Shown here: positions 33,596-43,000 of the stretch, one piece after another
How positions within the stretch are numbered: position 1 is the first letter of the stretch
Layout: each line of letters opens with the position of its first letter
From: JADKFD01 sp050250665
GTDB lineage: Bacteria; Pseudomonadota; Gammaproteobacteria; Xanthomonadales; SZUA-5
Direction: 5' to 3'
Assembly (NCBI GenBank): GCA_050250665.1
Contig: JBFWOF010000007.1
Coordinates: 76,797-140,796, forward strand
DNA: 64,000 bases
The notes under the pieces: generated by a model
Databases searched by the model: none
Told to the model about the DNA's origin: nothing
What the model saw: only the letters and a program-made list of their open reading frames with translations
Made by a program: the position numbers and the translations under genes

Positions 33596-36307
33596 TCAGG
33601 GGCAGCTGTGTCCGCTGACGCCGGTCAGCCGCACCAGATCGAGGCCGCCACTCCCGAAGCCGCTGATGCTGCTGTTCCAGTCCAGATGCAGATGGTCGCC
33701 ATCGATCGCCCGCAGGTTGAGGCTGCCCCAGGCTTGCGTGACCACGGCGGCCGGATTGAAGTTCGGTGGGAACTGGCCGCCGCTGGTGGTGATGGCGGCG
33801 AGCGTGGCGTTGGCACCGTCGATGGGTCCCTGGGCGATGATCCAACGCTGACCGCCATCAAGAAATGCGTACCAGACCGCCACGATCTGCTGGCTGCCGT
33901 TCTCGTTCAACACCTCGATCTGCAGGCCGTGACCGGATTGTCCGGCGTTGTACCAGGTGCCGCTGTGGCATTGAGTCAGGCGCCCCTGCGGTGACACGCC
34001 ATCTGCAGGGGCGATGGACGTCAGCCGGGTCAGCGGCATCTGCCCGCCGGCAAAACCGGGGTAGGGTGTGATCCAGGTGGCCACCGCGTGCGTCTGGTCG
34101 ACGAACTGTAGTTCCACCTCACCCCAGGTTTCCAACTGGGTGCTGGTCAGGTCGTAGTTGGGCGGGAATTGCCCCAGTGTACCGATGGTCATGCGCATGC
34201 GGACACGATCGCCGGTCGCGGTGCCGCTGCCGATCAGCCAGCGCTGCTCGCCGTTCAAATACACATACCAGCTGGCAACCACGCCGCCGTTGCCGATGGA
34301 CTCGACAAACCAGCCCTGGCCGTTCTGTGCGGGGTCATACCAGGACCCGGTGGTATCAGCGCCAATCAGATAGCTCGATGCGCGCACATGTGCCGTCACC
34401 CGACCCAGATTGGAGTCGGACCTGCCGTCCCAGGCGGCGTAGGTGAATTCCTCATCACCCGAGAAACCTGGCTCGGGAATGTAGGTCGCAACGCGATCAG
34501 CCAGTGCCACGCTGCCATGCGCCGGCTGACTGACCACGCGCAAGGTCAAAATGTCGCCGTCGGCGTCAATTGCGCTCAGGGTCAGGTTGGCGCTGTGGCC
34601 GAAAGCCGTATCGATATTGGCGTTGGCAACCGTTGGCGCGTGATTGCTGCTGGTGCTCTCACTGCTGGGGCCGTTGTGGCAGGCGTAGCAACCGATGCGG
34701 AAGCCGCGCCAGAAATTCCTGGTGCCATAGCGGGTATTGACCGTCAGATCTGCTTGCGAAGCGCTGAGCACTCCGCCGCGGTAGTCGGCACCATGGCAAT
34801 TCCTGCAGCTGCTGCTGTTGTTCTCGGCGAAATCGCCATGGCCGTTGACCCAGGCGGCGCCGAGCGGGTGCATGCCGTGCGGACCGCCGAGTCCGTTGCG
34901 TGGCGAACTGTGGCACACGGTACATTCGGACACCACGCCGGCATGCCCCTGCACCTGCACGCTCTGCAGATTGTCGTTGCGATGCGATGACGGGAATTCG
35001 GCATGCGTGGAGCCGTGGCAAGCTTCGCAATAGAGACCACCATGGCCGGTGGAGAATCGGTACAGATCGTAGCCGGCTGCCGGTTGATTGTTGTTGGTCG
35101 CAAACACCGGATTGACCGCCGGACGCAACACGCCAGCGCTGGAAAAGGCGTTGGTGTAGCGCACCAGACCCGCATTCTGGACGGCATTGCCGGTGTGGCA
35201 GTTCTGGCAGCTGGGCTGATTCAGCCAGCCCTGCCGCTGGCTGTCGCCGACCTTGCTCATGTTGCCGTGGCAGCTCTGGCATTGCATCGCCATGCTGCCG
35301 TCATCGGCAATCGCCGCGCCCATGGCTCCGCGCAGACACTTGGTACTGGAGCCCGGATGACAGCTGTAGCAGGCCGAGCGATTGGCCGAGGCATCCAGGG
35401 TCATGCCGCTGATCGGATCGCGCGCACCGGCGTGCAGGCGATGCATGGCGGTGGTCAGTGGCGAAATACCCGCCAGCCCGGTGCCCGGCAGGGCATTGGA
35501 GCCGTGGCAGGCGGCGCACAGCAGCGGTCGACCGTCCGTTTGCACGCTGGCATAAAGACCTGCCGGATTGATGCCGAGTTGCGCCAGCGCGCTGATGTAG
35601 GCCGGATTTGCCGCCTGGCGATCATCGTGCAGGCGCAGGATGTTCAAGCGGAAGTCGCGGGCGCCATTGGCGTCATGCACCCAACCGGCAGCTGGCCGTG
35701 CGCGGGTCACGGTGTTCGAGCTGTGGCACTGCGAGCAATCCATCTCGTCGGACACCGGCAACACCACCGAAGTCTGAGCCAGCTGGGTACCGAGCGCATC
35801 GCGCACCACCAGGCGCATCAACGGATAAGGATTCTTGTGGCCGTTGTCGTCATAAGGCGTCAGCGGGATGCCGTCGGCCCCAAACCAGCGATAGTTGGCG
35901 TCGAAAGCCATGGGCTGAGGAATGTTTCCCAGCCCCGGCATATTGCAGCCCGCCAGGCCTTGATCAGGCGCCAGCTGCGTGCCGAACAGCGGCAGCATGA
36001 AGTTCCAGAAGCCGGTCTTGCCGGCGGAGCTGCGGTTGATCGAACCGTCAGGATCGGCTACTGCCTCAAAGCTCAGGCGCACGCCGCTGCTGTCGTTCAC
36101 CAGATGGCCGTTGGCGTCGATGATCTGGGCGCGCACATTGTTGAAGGGCGGCAGGATCGAAAAGGCCGAATAGTCACTGTCCATGCAATGCATGCCCAGA
36201 TCGTTCCAGCCCAGCACCGTCCAGTGGGCTGCTGCAACTCCTGATTCGCTCCAGCTCAGGAACATGACCGCCAGAGCGGCAATGGTCAGACGCGTGCAGG
36301 TGCGCAT
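33596..36307 (-). CDS. Nine-heme c-type cytochrome with Ig-like and GxWY modules
   Basis: A 903-residue exported protein with a signal peptide (MRTCTRLTIAALAVMFLSWSESGVAAA). After a beta-rich region of about 170 residues come nine CxxCH heme motifs: CSQCH, CAACH, CYSCH, CQSCH, CQNCH, CEACH, CTVCH, CRNCH and CYACH. A cadherin/Big_9-like domain follows (LTLSAIDADGDILTLRVVSQP, PGFSGDEEFTYAAWDGRSD). The C-terminal 240 residues hold two GxWY modules (GSWYDPAQNGQGWFVES, GTWYNAGQSGHGLQIEV) like those of the DUF1996 protein. A periplasmic or surface electron carrier is likely; partners are not encoded nearby. The gene has an AT-rich promoter region. Confidence 0.88.
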   Translation of the reverse strand: MRTCTRLTIAALAVMFLSWSESGVAAAHWTVLGWNDLGMHCMDSDYSAFSILPPFNNVRAQIIDANGHLVNDSSGVRLSFEAVADPDGSINRSSAGKTGFWNFMLPLFGTQLAPDQGLAGCNMPGLGNIPQPMAFDANYRWFGADGIPLTPYDDNGHKNPYPLMRLVVRDALGTQLAQTSVVLPVSDEMDCSQCHSSNTVTRARPAAGWVHDANGARDFRLNILRLHDDRQAANPAYISALAQLGINPAGLYASVQTDGRPLLCAACHGSNALPGTGLAGISPLTTAMHRLHAGARDPISGMTLDASANRSACYSCHPGSSTKCLRGAMGAAIADDGSMAMQCQSCHGNMSKVGDSQRQGWLNQPSCQNCHTGNAVQNAGLVRYTNAFSSAGVLRPAVNPVFATNNNQPAAGYDLYRFSTGHGGLYCEACHGSTHAEFPSSHRNDNLQSVQVQGHAGVVSECTVCHSSPRNGLGGPHGMHPLGAAWVNGHGDFAENNSSSCRNCHGADYRGGVLSASQADLTVNTRYGTRNFWRGFRIGCYACHNGPSSESTSSNHAPTVANANIDTAFGHSANLTLSAIDADGDILTLRVVSQPAHGSVALADRVATYIPEPGFSGDEEFTYAAWDGRSDSNLGRVTAHVRASSYLIGADTTGSWYDPAQNGQGWFVESIGNGGVVASWYVYLNGEQRWLIGSGTATGDRVRMRMTIGTLGQFPPNYDLTSTQLETWGEVELQFVDQTHAVATWITPYPGFAGGQMPLTRLTSIAPADGVSPQGRLTQCHSGTWYNAGQSGHGLQIEVLNENGSQQIVAVWYAFLDGGQRWIIAQGPIDGANATLAAITTSGGQFPPNFNPAAVVTQAWGSLNLRAIDGDHLHLDWNSSISGFGSGGLDLVRLTGVSGHSCP

Positions 36308-36340
36308 GTCGGAGTCCTTCTGGCAGCACTTGCCGACAAG

Positions 36341-36383
36341 TTAAGCATTTCTACATTAGCTATACATTAATTATATTTTTGTG
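36341..36383. promoter_or_regulatory. AT-rich divergent promoter region
   Basis: This is an exceptionally AT-rich tract in a high-GC window (CATTTCTACATTAGC, TATACATTAATTATATTTTT). It starts 34 bp before the cytochrome start and lies between that gene and the cupin gene. On the minus strand TTCACA followed by TATAAT- and TATAGC-like hexamers suits a housekeeping promoter. It may also bind a nucleoid or redox regulator. Confidence 0.45.
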
Positions 36384-36497
36384 AAGTGACCTCCGGCTTC
36401 CTCGGGCGGCTGCGCGCGTACCCTCAAAAGCAACTGCATTGACGTACGATGGCGAGGCCCGCGCAGGCGGGGTCTTTGCTACCGGTGGAGGAACAGA

Positions 36498-36962
36498 ATG
36501 AAGCACCACAAGCTGCTGGCATGCCTGGCGTCCTGCGTCGTAATCGCTATGTGCCCGGGAGTTGGCTTTGCGGCAACAAGTCTGGAGCCAGGCGTGATCA
36601 ACATCGCAGACGTCCAGTGGAGTGCGCCGGGCAACAAGCCCTGTTACCCGTCAGGCGTCCAGACCGCCAAGCTGGGGACGGACCCGGACAACGGCGGACC
36701 CGCCTACTTCGCGCGATTCCCGGCCGGTTCGACATTCGAGGCGCATTGGCACACGCATAACGAATTCGTGGTGGTGGTCAGCGGCGGAGGAGCGATCGTC
36801 CTCGATGGCCGGCGCCACGCTCTCTCCGCCGGCAGCTATGTCGTCATTCCAGGTCGGGTCGCCCACTCCTGGCATGTGCCGCCCGATGGCCCGCCGCTGG
36901 TCATCCAGGTCCGGCGGTCCGGTCCTGCCGACTTCCACTTCGTGGACTGCGTGACACGTTGA
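36498..36962 (+). CDS. Exported cupin-domain protein
   Basis: A 154-residue protein with GGAGGAACAG before the ATG. It has a signal peptide (MKHHKLLACLASCVVIAMCPGVGFA) and a single cupin_2 barrel. The first metal motif is HWHTHNEFVVVVSGGG (G-x5-HxHx3-4E) and the second is P-G-R-V-A-H-S-W-H. Two Cys in the mature part could form a disulfide. Exported small cupins are found as metal-binding or sugar-binding proteins of unknown reaction. Confidence 0.8.
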   Translation: MKHHKLLACLASCVVIAMCPGVGFAATSLEPGVINIADVQWSAPGNKPCYPSGVQTAKLGTDPDNGGPAYFARFPAGSTFEAHWHTHNEFVVVVSGGGAIVLDGRRHALSAGSYVVIPGRVAHSWHVPPDGPPLVIQVRRSGPADFHFVDCVTR

Positions 36963-37171
36963 GGGTCCATCCGGAACCACAGATTCCATTCGGCCACAGC
37001 AGCCCTGCCCGGCAAGCTGCTCGGGTTGGCAGGGTCGCACCCGGGGCCTTGGTTGGGGTGGCCCCAGGTGCGCTGTACTTGGCTGGGACAGGTGTGCTGT
37101 GGGCCACCGCATGCCATCGAGTACCCTGCTAGCCTAGGACGCAGGCAAGCCATGATCTGGGGGGGGCATCC

Positions 37172-37594
37172 TTGAGTGCACGTAGCCATGTGAAGACCTT
37201 GATCCAGATGGTGCTCATCTGGTTCGGCTTTTGGGTTGTGGGCCTCCCGGACTATTACCAGCAGTACCCCTCGGCCGCCATCGGCATCGCCTCGGTGCTG
37301 CTCTCCGTCCTCATCTCCCTGGTCTGCCTGGCGATACTCGTGCGGACACATCCGCAGCGACGCAAGCACAAGGCCCTGTGGCTGTCCTTCTACTACACCG
37401 TGCCATTTGCGGTGCTCGACACGCTCTACTGCGGCGTCTATCTGGGCCATGGCCATTCATACCTCTGGAAGTATTGGTACCTCACGGCCTTTTACGTGTC
37501 TCCCTGGCTGACCTTGTTGCCCACCGAGGCGCTGCTGCGACCGCGAGCCAACCACAGCGGCCAGGCTGGATCCGAAGGCTCGTCTGGCGGATAG
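37172..37594 (+). CDS. Small integral membrane protein, unknown function
   Basis: A 140-residue protein starting at TTG (the only in-frame start before the first helix). Hydrophobic segments include MVLIWFGFWVVGL, IGIASVLLSVLISLVCLAIL, LSFYYTVPFAVLDTLYCGVYL and YLTAFYVSPWLTLLP, so three to four membrane helices. A basic loop (RTHPQRRKHKA) lies after helix 2. I recognise no family. It stands alone between the cupin and amidohydrolase genes. Confidence 0.6.
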   Translation: MSARSHVKTLIQMVLIWFGFWVVGLPDYYQQYPSAAIGIASVLLSVLISLVCLAILVRTHPQRRKHKALWLSFYYTVPFAVLDTLYCGVYLGHGHSYLWKYWYLTAFYVSPWLTLLPTEALLRPRANHSGQAGSEGSSGG

Positions 37595-37612
37595 GCACGT
37601 GCGGCGTATCGG

Positions 37613-37703
37613 CCGGTAGCCCAGTACGGAATCCAGGTAAACCACTCGCACTTGAGGCCCGGTCTGGGGCAAGCAGGTGCGCTGCGCTTACCTGGGCTAC
37701 GTC
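37613..37703. repeat. REP-like inverted pair
   Basis: GTAGCCCAG...CAGGTAA and, 50 bp on, TTACCTGGGCTACG face each other, the second preceded by GTGCGCTGCGC. This common proteobacterial repeat fills the gap before the amidohydrolase gene. Confidence 0.6.
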
Positions 37704-37876
37704 GAACCCGACGTGCGGTTTCGCTTGCCAGACATCGCGATAGTGCAGGGCAAACGACGCCGTGGTCCTATTGCAACAATGCGTGCCCATCCGGGGGGAT
37801 TCCTCGGGGCGGGTGTTAGGCTCCCGTGGCCCGGGCCCGCAAGAAGGCCCACTCGAAGCCGCCCGGAGATGCTCAG

Positions 37877-39157
37877 GTGCCCAAATTCTTCTTCCTCTTG
37901 TTCCTTGCCTGCCTGCCACTGGGCGCTGACGCGCGTCCGCTGTTGCTGAAGGCCGATGCCTATCTGGATGTGCAGACTGGCAAGCTGATCAAGCCCGCCG
38001 AGATTCTGGTCGATGAGGGCAAAATCGTGGCCATCAATCGCGAGCAGTGGCCGGACGAGGTCGAGACGGTGGCGCTGCCGGGCAAGACTCTGCTGCCGGG
38101 CCTGATGGACATGCATGTGCATCTGGACCTGGATTTCGACAAGGCGAATTTCGGCATCGTGGTCACCGAAAGCGGTGCCGAGGCCGCGCTGCGCAGTGCC
38201 AGGAACGCCGAACGCACGCTGATGGCCGGGTTCACCACGGTGCGCAATGTCGGACAGGTCCATCCTTCGCTGGATTTGATCGACGTGGCTGTGGCGCATG
38301 CCGCCGAGCAGGGCTGGATCCGGGCGCCGCGGATCATTGCGGCCGGGCACATGATCTCCATCCTCGGTGGGCACGGCGATCTGGCGATGGCGGAAGGGCT
38401 GGCTGAAGGTCGGCTGGAACTCGGTCCGGAATATGGCGTGGTCAGCGGTGTGGACGATGCGATCAAGGCCACCCGCTTCCAGATCAAGCATGGTGCCCAG
38501 GTAATCAAGATTCACGCCACCGCCGGCGTGATGTCGCTGGAGGCCTCGGTGGGCGCGCAACAGCTCAGCAATGAGGAGATGGTGGCGATCGTCAGCGAAG
38601 CCAATCGTCACGAGATTCCGGTGGCCGCGCATGCCCACGGCACCGAAGGCATCAAGGCGGCAATCCGGGCCGGCGTGTCGTCCATCGAACATGGCTCCAT
38701 GCTCGACAGCGAGGCGATCCAGATGATGGTCGATCGCGGTGTCTTCCTGGTCCCCACCAACGGACTGATGGATCTGATCAGGTTCGATCTGTTGGCGGCG
38801 CAGAAGCGGGCCAAGGCCGAGTACGTCAGTCCGAAGATGAACCAGTCGCTGTCGGCCGCGATCAAGGCCGGGGTCAAGGTGGCCCTCGGCACCGACGCCC
38901 CGCTGATTCCGCACGGTCAGAATGCCTACGAGATCGTCAAGATGACCGAGCGGGGCATGACGCCTCTGCAGGCCATCCAGTCCGCCACGATCGTCGCCGC
39001 CGAGTTGCTGCGCATCGACAATCTGGGCCAGCTCAAACCCGGCTGGCATGCCGACATCGTGGCGGTGGACACCAATCCGCTGGAGGACATCAAGGCAGTG
39101 CAGTCGGTGTCTTTCGTGATGAAGGCCGGGGAGATCGTCAAGGGTGGGCCGGGCTGA
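37877..39157 (+). CDS. Exported metal-dependent amidohydrolase (imidazolonepropionase/Xaa-Pro dipeptidase-like)
   Basis: A 426-residue protein read from the GTG at 37877 with GGAG 9 nt upstream; this start opens the signal peptide (VPKFFFLLFLACLPLGADA). The amidohydrolase_1 fold shows the DMHVHLD metal motif (HxH), a candidate carboxylated Lys in VIKIHATAG, later His ligands in VAAHAHGTEG and SSIEHGSML, and the final Asp in LGTDAPL. Such exported enzymes usually hydrolyse dipeptides or cyclic imides with a zinc pair. Substrate cannot be predicted. Monocistronic, followed by REPs. Confidence 0.85.
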   Translation: MPKFFFLLFLACLPLGADARPLLLKADAYLDVQTGKLIKPAEILVDEGKIVAINREQWPDEVETVALPGKTLLPGLMDMHVHLDLDFDKANFGIVVTESGAEAALRSARNAERTLMAGFTTVRNVGQVHPSLDLIDVAVAHAAEQGWIRAPRIIAAGHMISILGGHGDLAMAEGLAEGRLELGPEYGVVSGVDDAIKATRFQIKHGAQVIKIHATAGVMSLEASVGAQQLSNEEMVAIVSEANRHEIPVAAHAHGTEGIKAAIRAGVSSIEHGSMLDSEAIQMMVDRGVFLVPTNGLMDLIRFDLLAAQKRAKAEYVSPKMNQSLSAAIKAGVKVALGTDAPLIPHGQNAYEIVKMTERGMTPLQAIQSATIVAAELLRIDNLGQLKPGWHADIVAVDTNPLEDIKAVQSVSFVMKAGEIVKGGPG

Positions 39158-39222
39158 TGGAAACCAGCCTGGGCGAGGCGGAACGCGCTCTCGGGCTTCT
39201 TCGGGTACCCATGCAAGCCTGA

Positions 39223-39469
39223 ACCCTGTGGGAGCGGACTCTGTCCGCGATCCTGGAGGCAATGAACAGCAATCGCGGCTGAAGCCGCTCCCACAGTACG
39301 GGTGTACCCGAGGCACGGATCTTCTTCGTGTCCTTGCTGCTTTTCCTTCGCGTCCTTCGCGTCCTGCTCTCTGGTCGGTCCCCGGACGCGAGCCATATGG
39401 ACCTTACAAGAGCGGCTGGAGTGCCAGCGCGACCGCGCCGTGTGGGAGCGGACTCTGTCCGCGATCCTA
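39223..39469. repeat. REP units of the 5971/13836 family
   Basis: The facing pair TGTGGGAGCGGACTCTGTCC ... GCGGCTGAAGCCGCTCCCAC lies at 39223-39309, in the opposite order from the earlier copies, with a solo unit at 39441-39469. Confidence 0.85.
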
Positions 39470-39479
39470 GGATTCCCCA

Positions 39480-40060
39480 TTCGCCTGCAGCACCGCTCGC
39501 ATCGCTTTGCGCTCAGCCTCATACACGGACTTGCTGCCGCGCAAAACCGGGTGGCGCCAGTCAGCGTGGATACCTCCGAGTGGCTGATTGCCGCGGCCTA
39601 TCGAGCGGCTGCAGGGCGCGCCTCGGATCGTCTGCACGAGGGCCGAATGCTGGGCACAGATGTACTCGCGGCCCTTTGATCATGCCGAGCGCTTTGCCCG
39701 CCCCGCTCAAATCCTGCGTCTGCATGCCAACGCGCTGCTGGACGATCATCTGGACCGCCTCTTCCTGGATCTTCGGCAACGGACCACTACCAGCATCTGG
39801 CGCATCTGCTGGAATCGGAAATCGTCCCCTGGCTGCAGGACGCCGAGAGTTCGACCACCCGCGGCGAAATACCTGCTTGCGGCCGCAACAGAAGCGCGTG
39901 CGCGCACCAGTTCGGTCCGTCCTGGCCGAAATCCACTCCGACGCCGAAATCCCCCGGCGTCATCGCGAGCAACGCGAAGCGATCCAGGCTGCATGCCAAG
40001 AGGCGCTGGATGGCTTCATCGCTACGCTACTCTCCAGGAATCCATGTCGTAAATCATTGA
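39480..40060 (+). pseudogene. Decayed coding sequence, unidentified
   Basis: Coding-like phrases change frame. FARPAQILRLHANALLDDHL and DRLFLDL lie in one frame up to about 39780. DHYQHLAHLLESEIVPWLQD continues in another frame from 39782. Together they look like one helical protein broken by a frameshift. The 3' part (about 39950-40050) is a degenerate repeat of the CTGGATTGCTTCGCTACGCT family. There is no convincing start. The parent family is not recognised. Confidence 0.35.
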
Positions 40061-40372
40061 ATTCCCGTATTCCGGCAGGAGCCGGCTTTTGTAGCCCGAA
40101 GTGCGCGCAGCGCTCTCAGGGCGGTGATGCAGAAGAGCCCCGGTGAGCCGCTGCGCGGCACACCAGGCTACACACAGCAGGCGAGTTCATGGCCCATGGG
40201 CCGTGTTCGGCCGATGCAGTTGGCTCGCATTGACGCCGAGCACGCCCCGGACCTCTGGCCTATCTCGAAGCCCGCAAAAGGGGGGAAGGGCGAAAGGGCC
40301 GCAGATCTCGACGCAGCAGAGACGGCTGCCGGCGAGGTCCCCGACCACAACGAGAAATGGGGTGGCGCTGAG

Positions 40373-40588
40373 CGCAGCGAAGCCCAGCATCAGGGCGAAC
40401 TGGAAATAACGGTGTTGGCGTGCGCTGCGCTTACCCCAACGATCATGGCCGCGAGCCACCTGCAACCATGAAAGTCGCTGGTGCCATGAGCGTTGCATAG
40501 GGTCTCTTGCCTAACCCCTCCCCGGCCCGCCCATCGGGGAGGGAGCGAAAACACTCGCCTGAACGACTTTCACGGCAACCCATGCGGG
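40373..40588. repeat. Long composite repeat, inverted with respect to 49206-49513
   Basis: It runs from GGCGCTGAGCGCAGCGAAGC through GCTGCGCTTACCCCAAC, CATGAAAGTCGCTGGTGCC, TTGCCTAACCCCTCCCC and GAACGACTTTCACGGCAACC. The reverse complement of 49206-49513 shows the same order. No gene is present. The DNA from here to 40917 holds nothing else I can name. Confidence 0.8.
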
Positions 40589-40917
40589 TTCGACATGCCC
40601 CTGTTCGTCGTTTGTCCCGAGCGTGATCACTTTCCGCCCCGTTTTGCGCCTATCCCATCAATCGACACCGAAAGGGCAACGGGGGAGGGACGATGAATCC
40701 CATACGCCACATGCGGGCGGCAGAGTCGGCCCCAAGGCCCGAGCCTCAGGCAGGTCCACCCTTTCTGGTCCGCGGCGCTCATCTGGAATGTTCGTTTTCA
40801 CACCTGATGCGCTACTGCAAACCGTTGCACCCGGTCTCACTCGTAGATCGCCATTCGCCGGCAGCAGGTCCACCCGCCATCCGGCAGACCTCCACTCTCA
40901 ATTTGCGAGGCCCTGGT

Positions 40918-41781
40918 ATGAAATGGATCCGATTGACCCTCCCCCTGCTGCTGTGCCACGCAGGCGTTCACGCCGCTGAGATGAACGACACCGGCATCGG
41001 CCCCAATCAATGGGGACGTGCGGACTTCGGCTTGGGCACCAATAACTACAACCCACTGAACTATTTCCAGGTCAACGCGCCCCGTCAGGACGCACAGTTC
41101 GGGCGCGATCCGGCGCATACCGTGGGGGCCCTGCTGAAGGTGGGCGGTGGAGACCTTGGTTTCGACTTCACCCGGATCTGCGGCAACGGCGACGAAGAAG
41201 GCACCGGCAGCTGCCCGTCTGGCCTCACCGTGAACGACATTGGCAGTGGCGCGGCGCAATGGGCGTGCACGCGCGACAACGTCACCGGCCGCACCTGGGA
41301 ACTCAAGACCGACGATGGCGGGCTACGGGACCAGGATTGGACCTACAGCTGGTACAGCACCGACGCCAGCAGCAACGGCGGCAGCGTCGGTGCGCAGGCG
41401 CCGGCCTCCAACCCCTCCGTGTGCGGTAGCCATATGGCCTTCTGCAATACCGAGGCATACGCCGCGGCGCTCAACGCACTCAATGCCGGCGCCGGCCTGT
41501 GCGGTTTCACGGATTGGCGCTTGCCGCAGCTCCTTGAAATGGCGTTCGTCACCCACTATGGCGAGATCCAGACCGTCTCAGCCGGCGAGTACGCTCGGCT
41601 GATCGATCTCAACTACTTTCCGCATATCAAGGCTTCTGCAGGTTTCATGACTTATTGGTCAGCTACGGCGTCGGCTGAAGACACGAACCGTGCCTGGCGG
41701 TTTCTATTCAACTATGAGAAGACCTTCCCTGGAACCAAGAGCTCAAATGTATTTGTCATGCTCGTCCGCAGCGACGATTGA
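40918..41781 (+). CDS. Exported DUF1566 (Lcl-type) domain protein
   Basis: A 287-residue protein read from the ATG at 40918, which opens the signal peptide (MKWIRLTLPLLLCHAGVHAAE); the upstream extension was rejected. The DUF1566 domain shows TGRTWELKTDDGG, CGFTDWRLPQLLEM and YWSATASAEDTNRAWRF. Several Cys pairs suggest disulfides. DUF1566 occurs in adhesins and surface lectin-like proteins. It lies 24 bp upstream of a second DUF1566 gene and is likely co-transcribed. It carries no FxNGFE tag. Confidence 0.8.
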   Translation: MKWIRLTLPLLLCHAGVHAAEMNDTGIGPNQWGRADFGLGTNNYNPLNYFQVNAPRQDAQFGRDPAHTVGALLKVGGGDLGFDFTRICGNGDEEGTGSCPSGLTVNDIGSGAAQWACTRDNVTGRTWELKTDDGGLRDQDWTYSWYSTDASSNGGSVGAQAPASNPSVCGSHMAFCNTEAYAAALNALNAGAGLCGFTDWRLPQLLEMAFVTHYGEIQTVSAGEYARLIDLNYFPHIKASAGFMTYWSATASAEDTNRAWRFLFNYEKTFPGTKSSNVFVMLVRSDD

Positions 41782-41805
41782 GTCCACATTCAGCCGGAGC
41801 GATCC

Positions 41806-42714
41806 ATGAAACCTGTACCTAACCTCGCCAGTGCCTGGCTGATCTGGGTGTTGTCGTCCTCTGCCGCCCAGGCGGCCCTCTGTGTGAACGAAAACACCGC
41901 CATCCCCGCCTCGACGCCGACCAGCGACTTCACGCTGCATCCGGACGGCACCGCGACCCACCACAAGACCGGCCTGATGTGGGATCGCTGCGTGTACGGC
42001 CAATCCAATTTCGGTCCGTCGGGCGAAGAGTGCAGCCAAACGGCCGGCCCGTGGGCCTGGTTCGACTTCCTGGTCTTTACCCGGAACGTGATGAACCCTG
42101 CGGGCTACAAGGGCTATCACGACTGGCGCCTGCCGAACATCAAGGAACTGATGTCGATCGTCGAATACCGCTGCTGGAATCCTGCCTTCAATACCGAGGT
42201 GTTTCCCGGCATGGTGCAGGGCGATCTCACCCTCCTGCTGTCAAACACACCCATAATAAATGGCACCACGGGCGGCGGCGTCACCTATGGTGTGTACGTC
42301 CCCAACGGCTTCAGGGAATTCGAGACCACTGGCGTTTACTTCATGCACCTCGTACGCGGCGGAACGCCCACCGCACAGTTCGATGAGCAGTTCCCGAGCT
42401 GGATCCTGAGCGTCAAGAAAGCAGGTAGCGGCAGCGGCACGGTGACCGACACCGAGGGCAGCTGCCTGGCGCTCGAAGAGAATGCCGGCGAATGCCTCGT
42501 GGCACCCGGCAGCAACGTAACCTTGCACGCGACACCTGGCCCGGGCGCGGCATTCGTGGGTTGGTCAGCCTCGGAGGGTTCGGTACCCGCGGGCTGCAAC
42601 AACACCACGGGCGATTGCGCCATCAGCGCCATGGCAGCCAGCGGTCGCGTCACCGCGAACTTCCAGTCGCTGGATCCCAACATCTTTGCCAACGGCTTTG
42701 AGGTGGGGCTCTGA
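41806..42714 (+). CDS. Exported DUF1566 protein with InlB B-repeat-like domain and FANGFE tail
   Basis: A 302-residue protein with a signal peptide (MKPVPNLASAWLIWVLSSSAAQA). The DUF1566 domain (HHKTGLMWDRCVYG, GYHDWRLPNIKELMSIVEY) is followed by a divergent InlB B-repeat-like domain (VTLHATPGPGAAFVGW, CAISAMAASGRVTANF). It ends DPNIFANGFEVGL, the tag plus three residues. It is second in an operon with the other DUF1566 gene. This tagged protein is not next to a sigma/kinase module. Confidence 0.8.
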   Translation: MKPVPNLASAWLIWVLSSSAAQAALCVNENTAIPASTPTSDFTLHPDGTATHHKTGLMWDRCVYGQSNFGPSGEECSQTAGPWAWFDFLVFTRNVMNPAGYKGYHDWRLPNIKELMSIVEYRCWNPAFNTEVFPGMVQGDLTLLLSNTPIINGTTGGGVTYGVYVPNGFREFETTGVYFMHLVRGGTPTAQFDEQFPSWILSVKKAGSGSGTVTDTEGSCLALEENAGECLVAPGSNVTLHATPGPGAAFVGWSASEGSVPAGCNNTTGDCAISAMAASGRVTANFQSLDPNIFANGFEVGL

Positions 42715-42717
42715 GCA

Positions 42718-43000
42718 GAGTTGGCGCTGAGCGCAGCGAAGTCCAACAACGAGGCAAACCGTTGTTGGGGTGCGCTGCGCTCAGCCCAAGTTATGCGGGC
42801 TCGCCGAGGATCAGGGCAACGGGAAGAATGAGGGTCGTCGGACACATACAACCCCGAGGGCGTCAACATCGAACCCGGCGAGCGCAACCAACCGAGCGAG
42901 CAATAGCTTGGCGGTGACCCCAGCGAACCCCAACGGCGTGGCGTTGCGGCATGACCGATGTTGGGATGCGCTCCGCTTACCCAAACCTATGCGGACTGCG
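42718..43000. repeat. REP-like pairs between convergent genes, overlapping the ATPase stop
   Basis: GGCGCTGAGCGCAGCGAAG ... GGTGCGCTGCGCTCAGCCC lies at 42718-42797, and a related block ending GCTCCGCTTACCCAAACC at about 42926-43000. The TAG stop of the ABC-3C ATPase (42989-42987) falls inside the second block. This is the same family as the ends of 40373-40588. Confidence 0.7.

Noticed and set aside
35003..36244. 413-codon plus-strand frame
   Set aside because: It is antisense to the multiheme cytochrome, whose nine CxxCH motifs prove the other strand.
37697..39316. 539-codon minus-strand frame
   Set aside because: It is antisense to the amidohydrolase with its HxH and Asp metal motifs.
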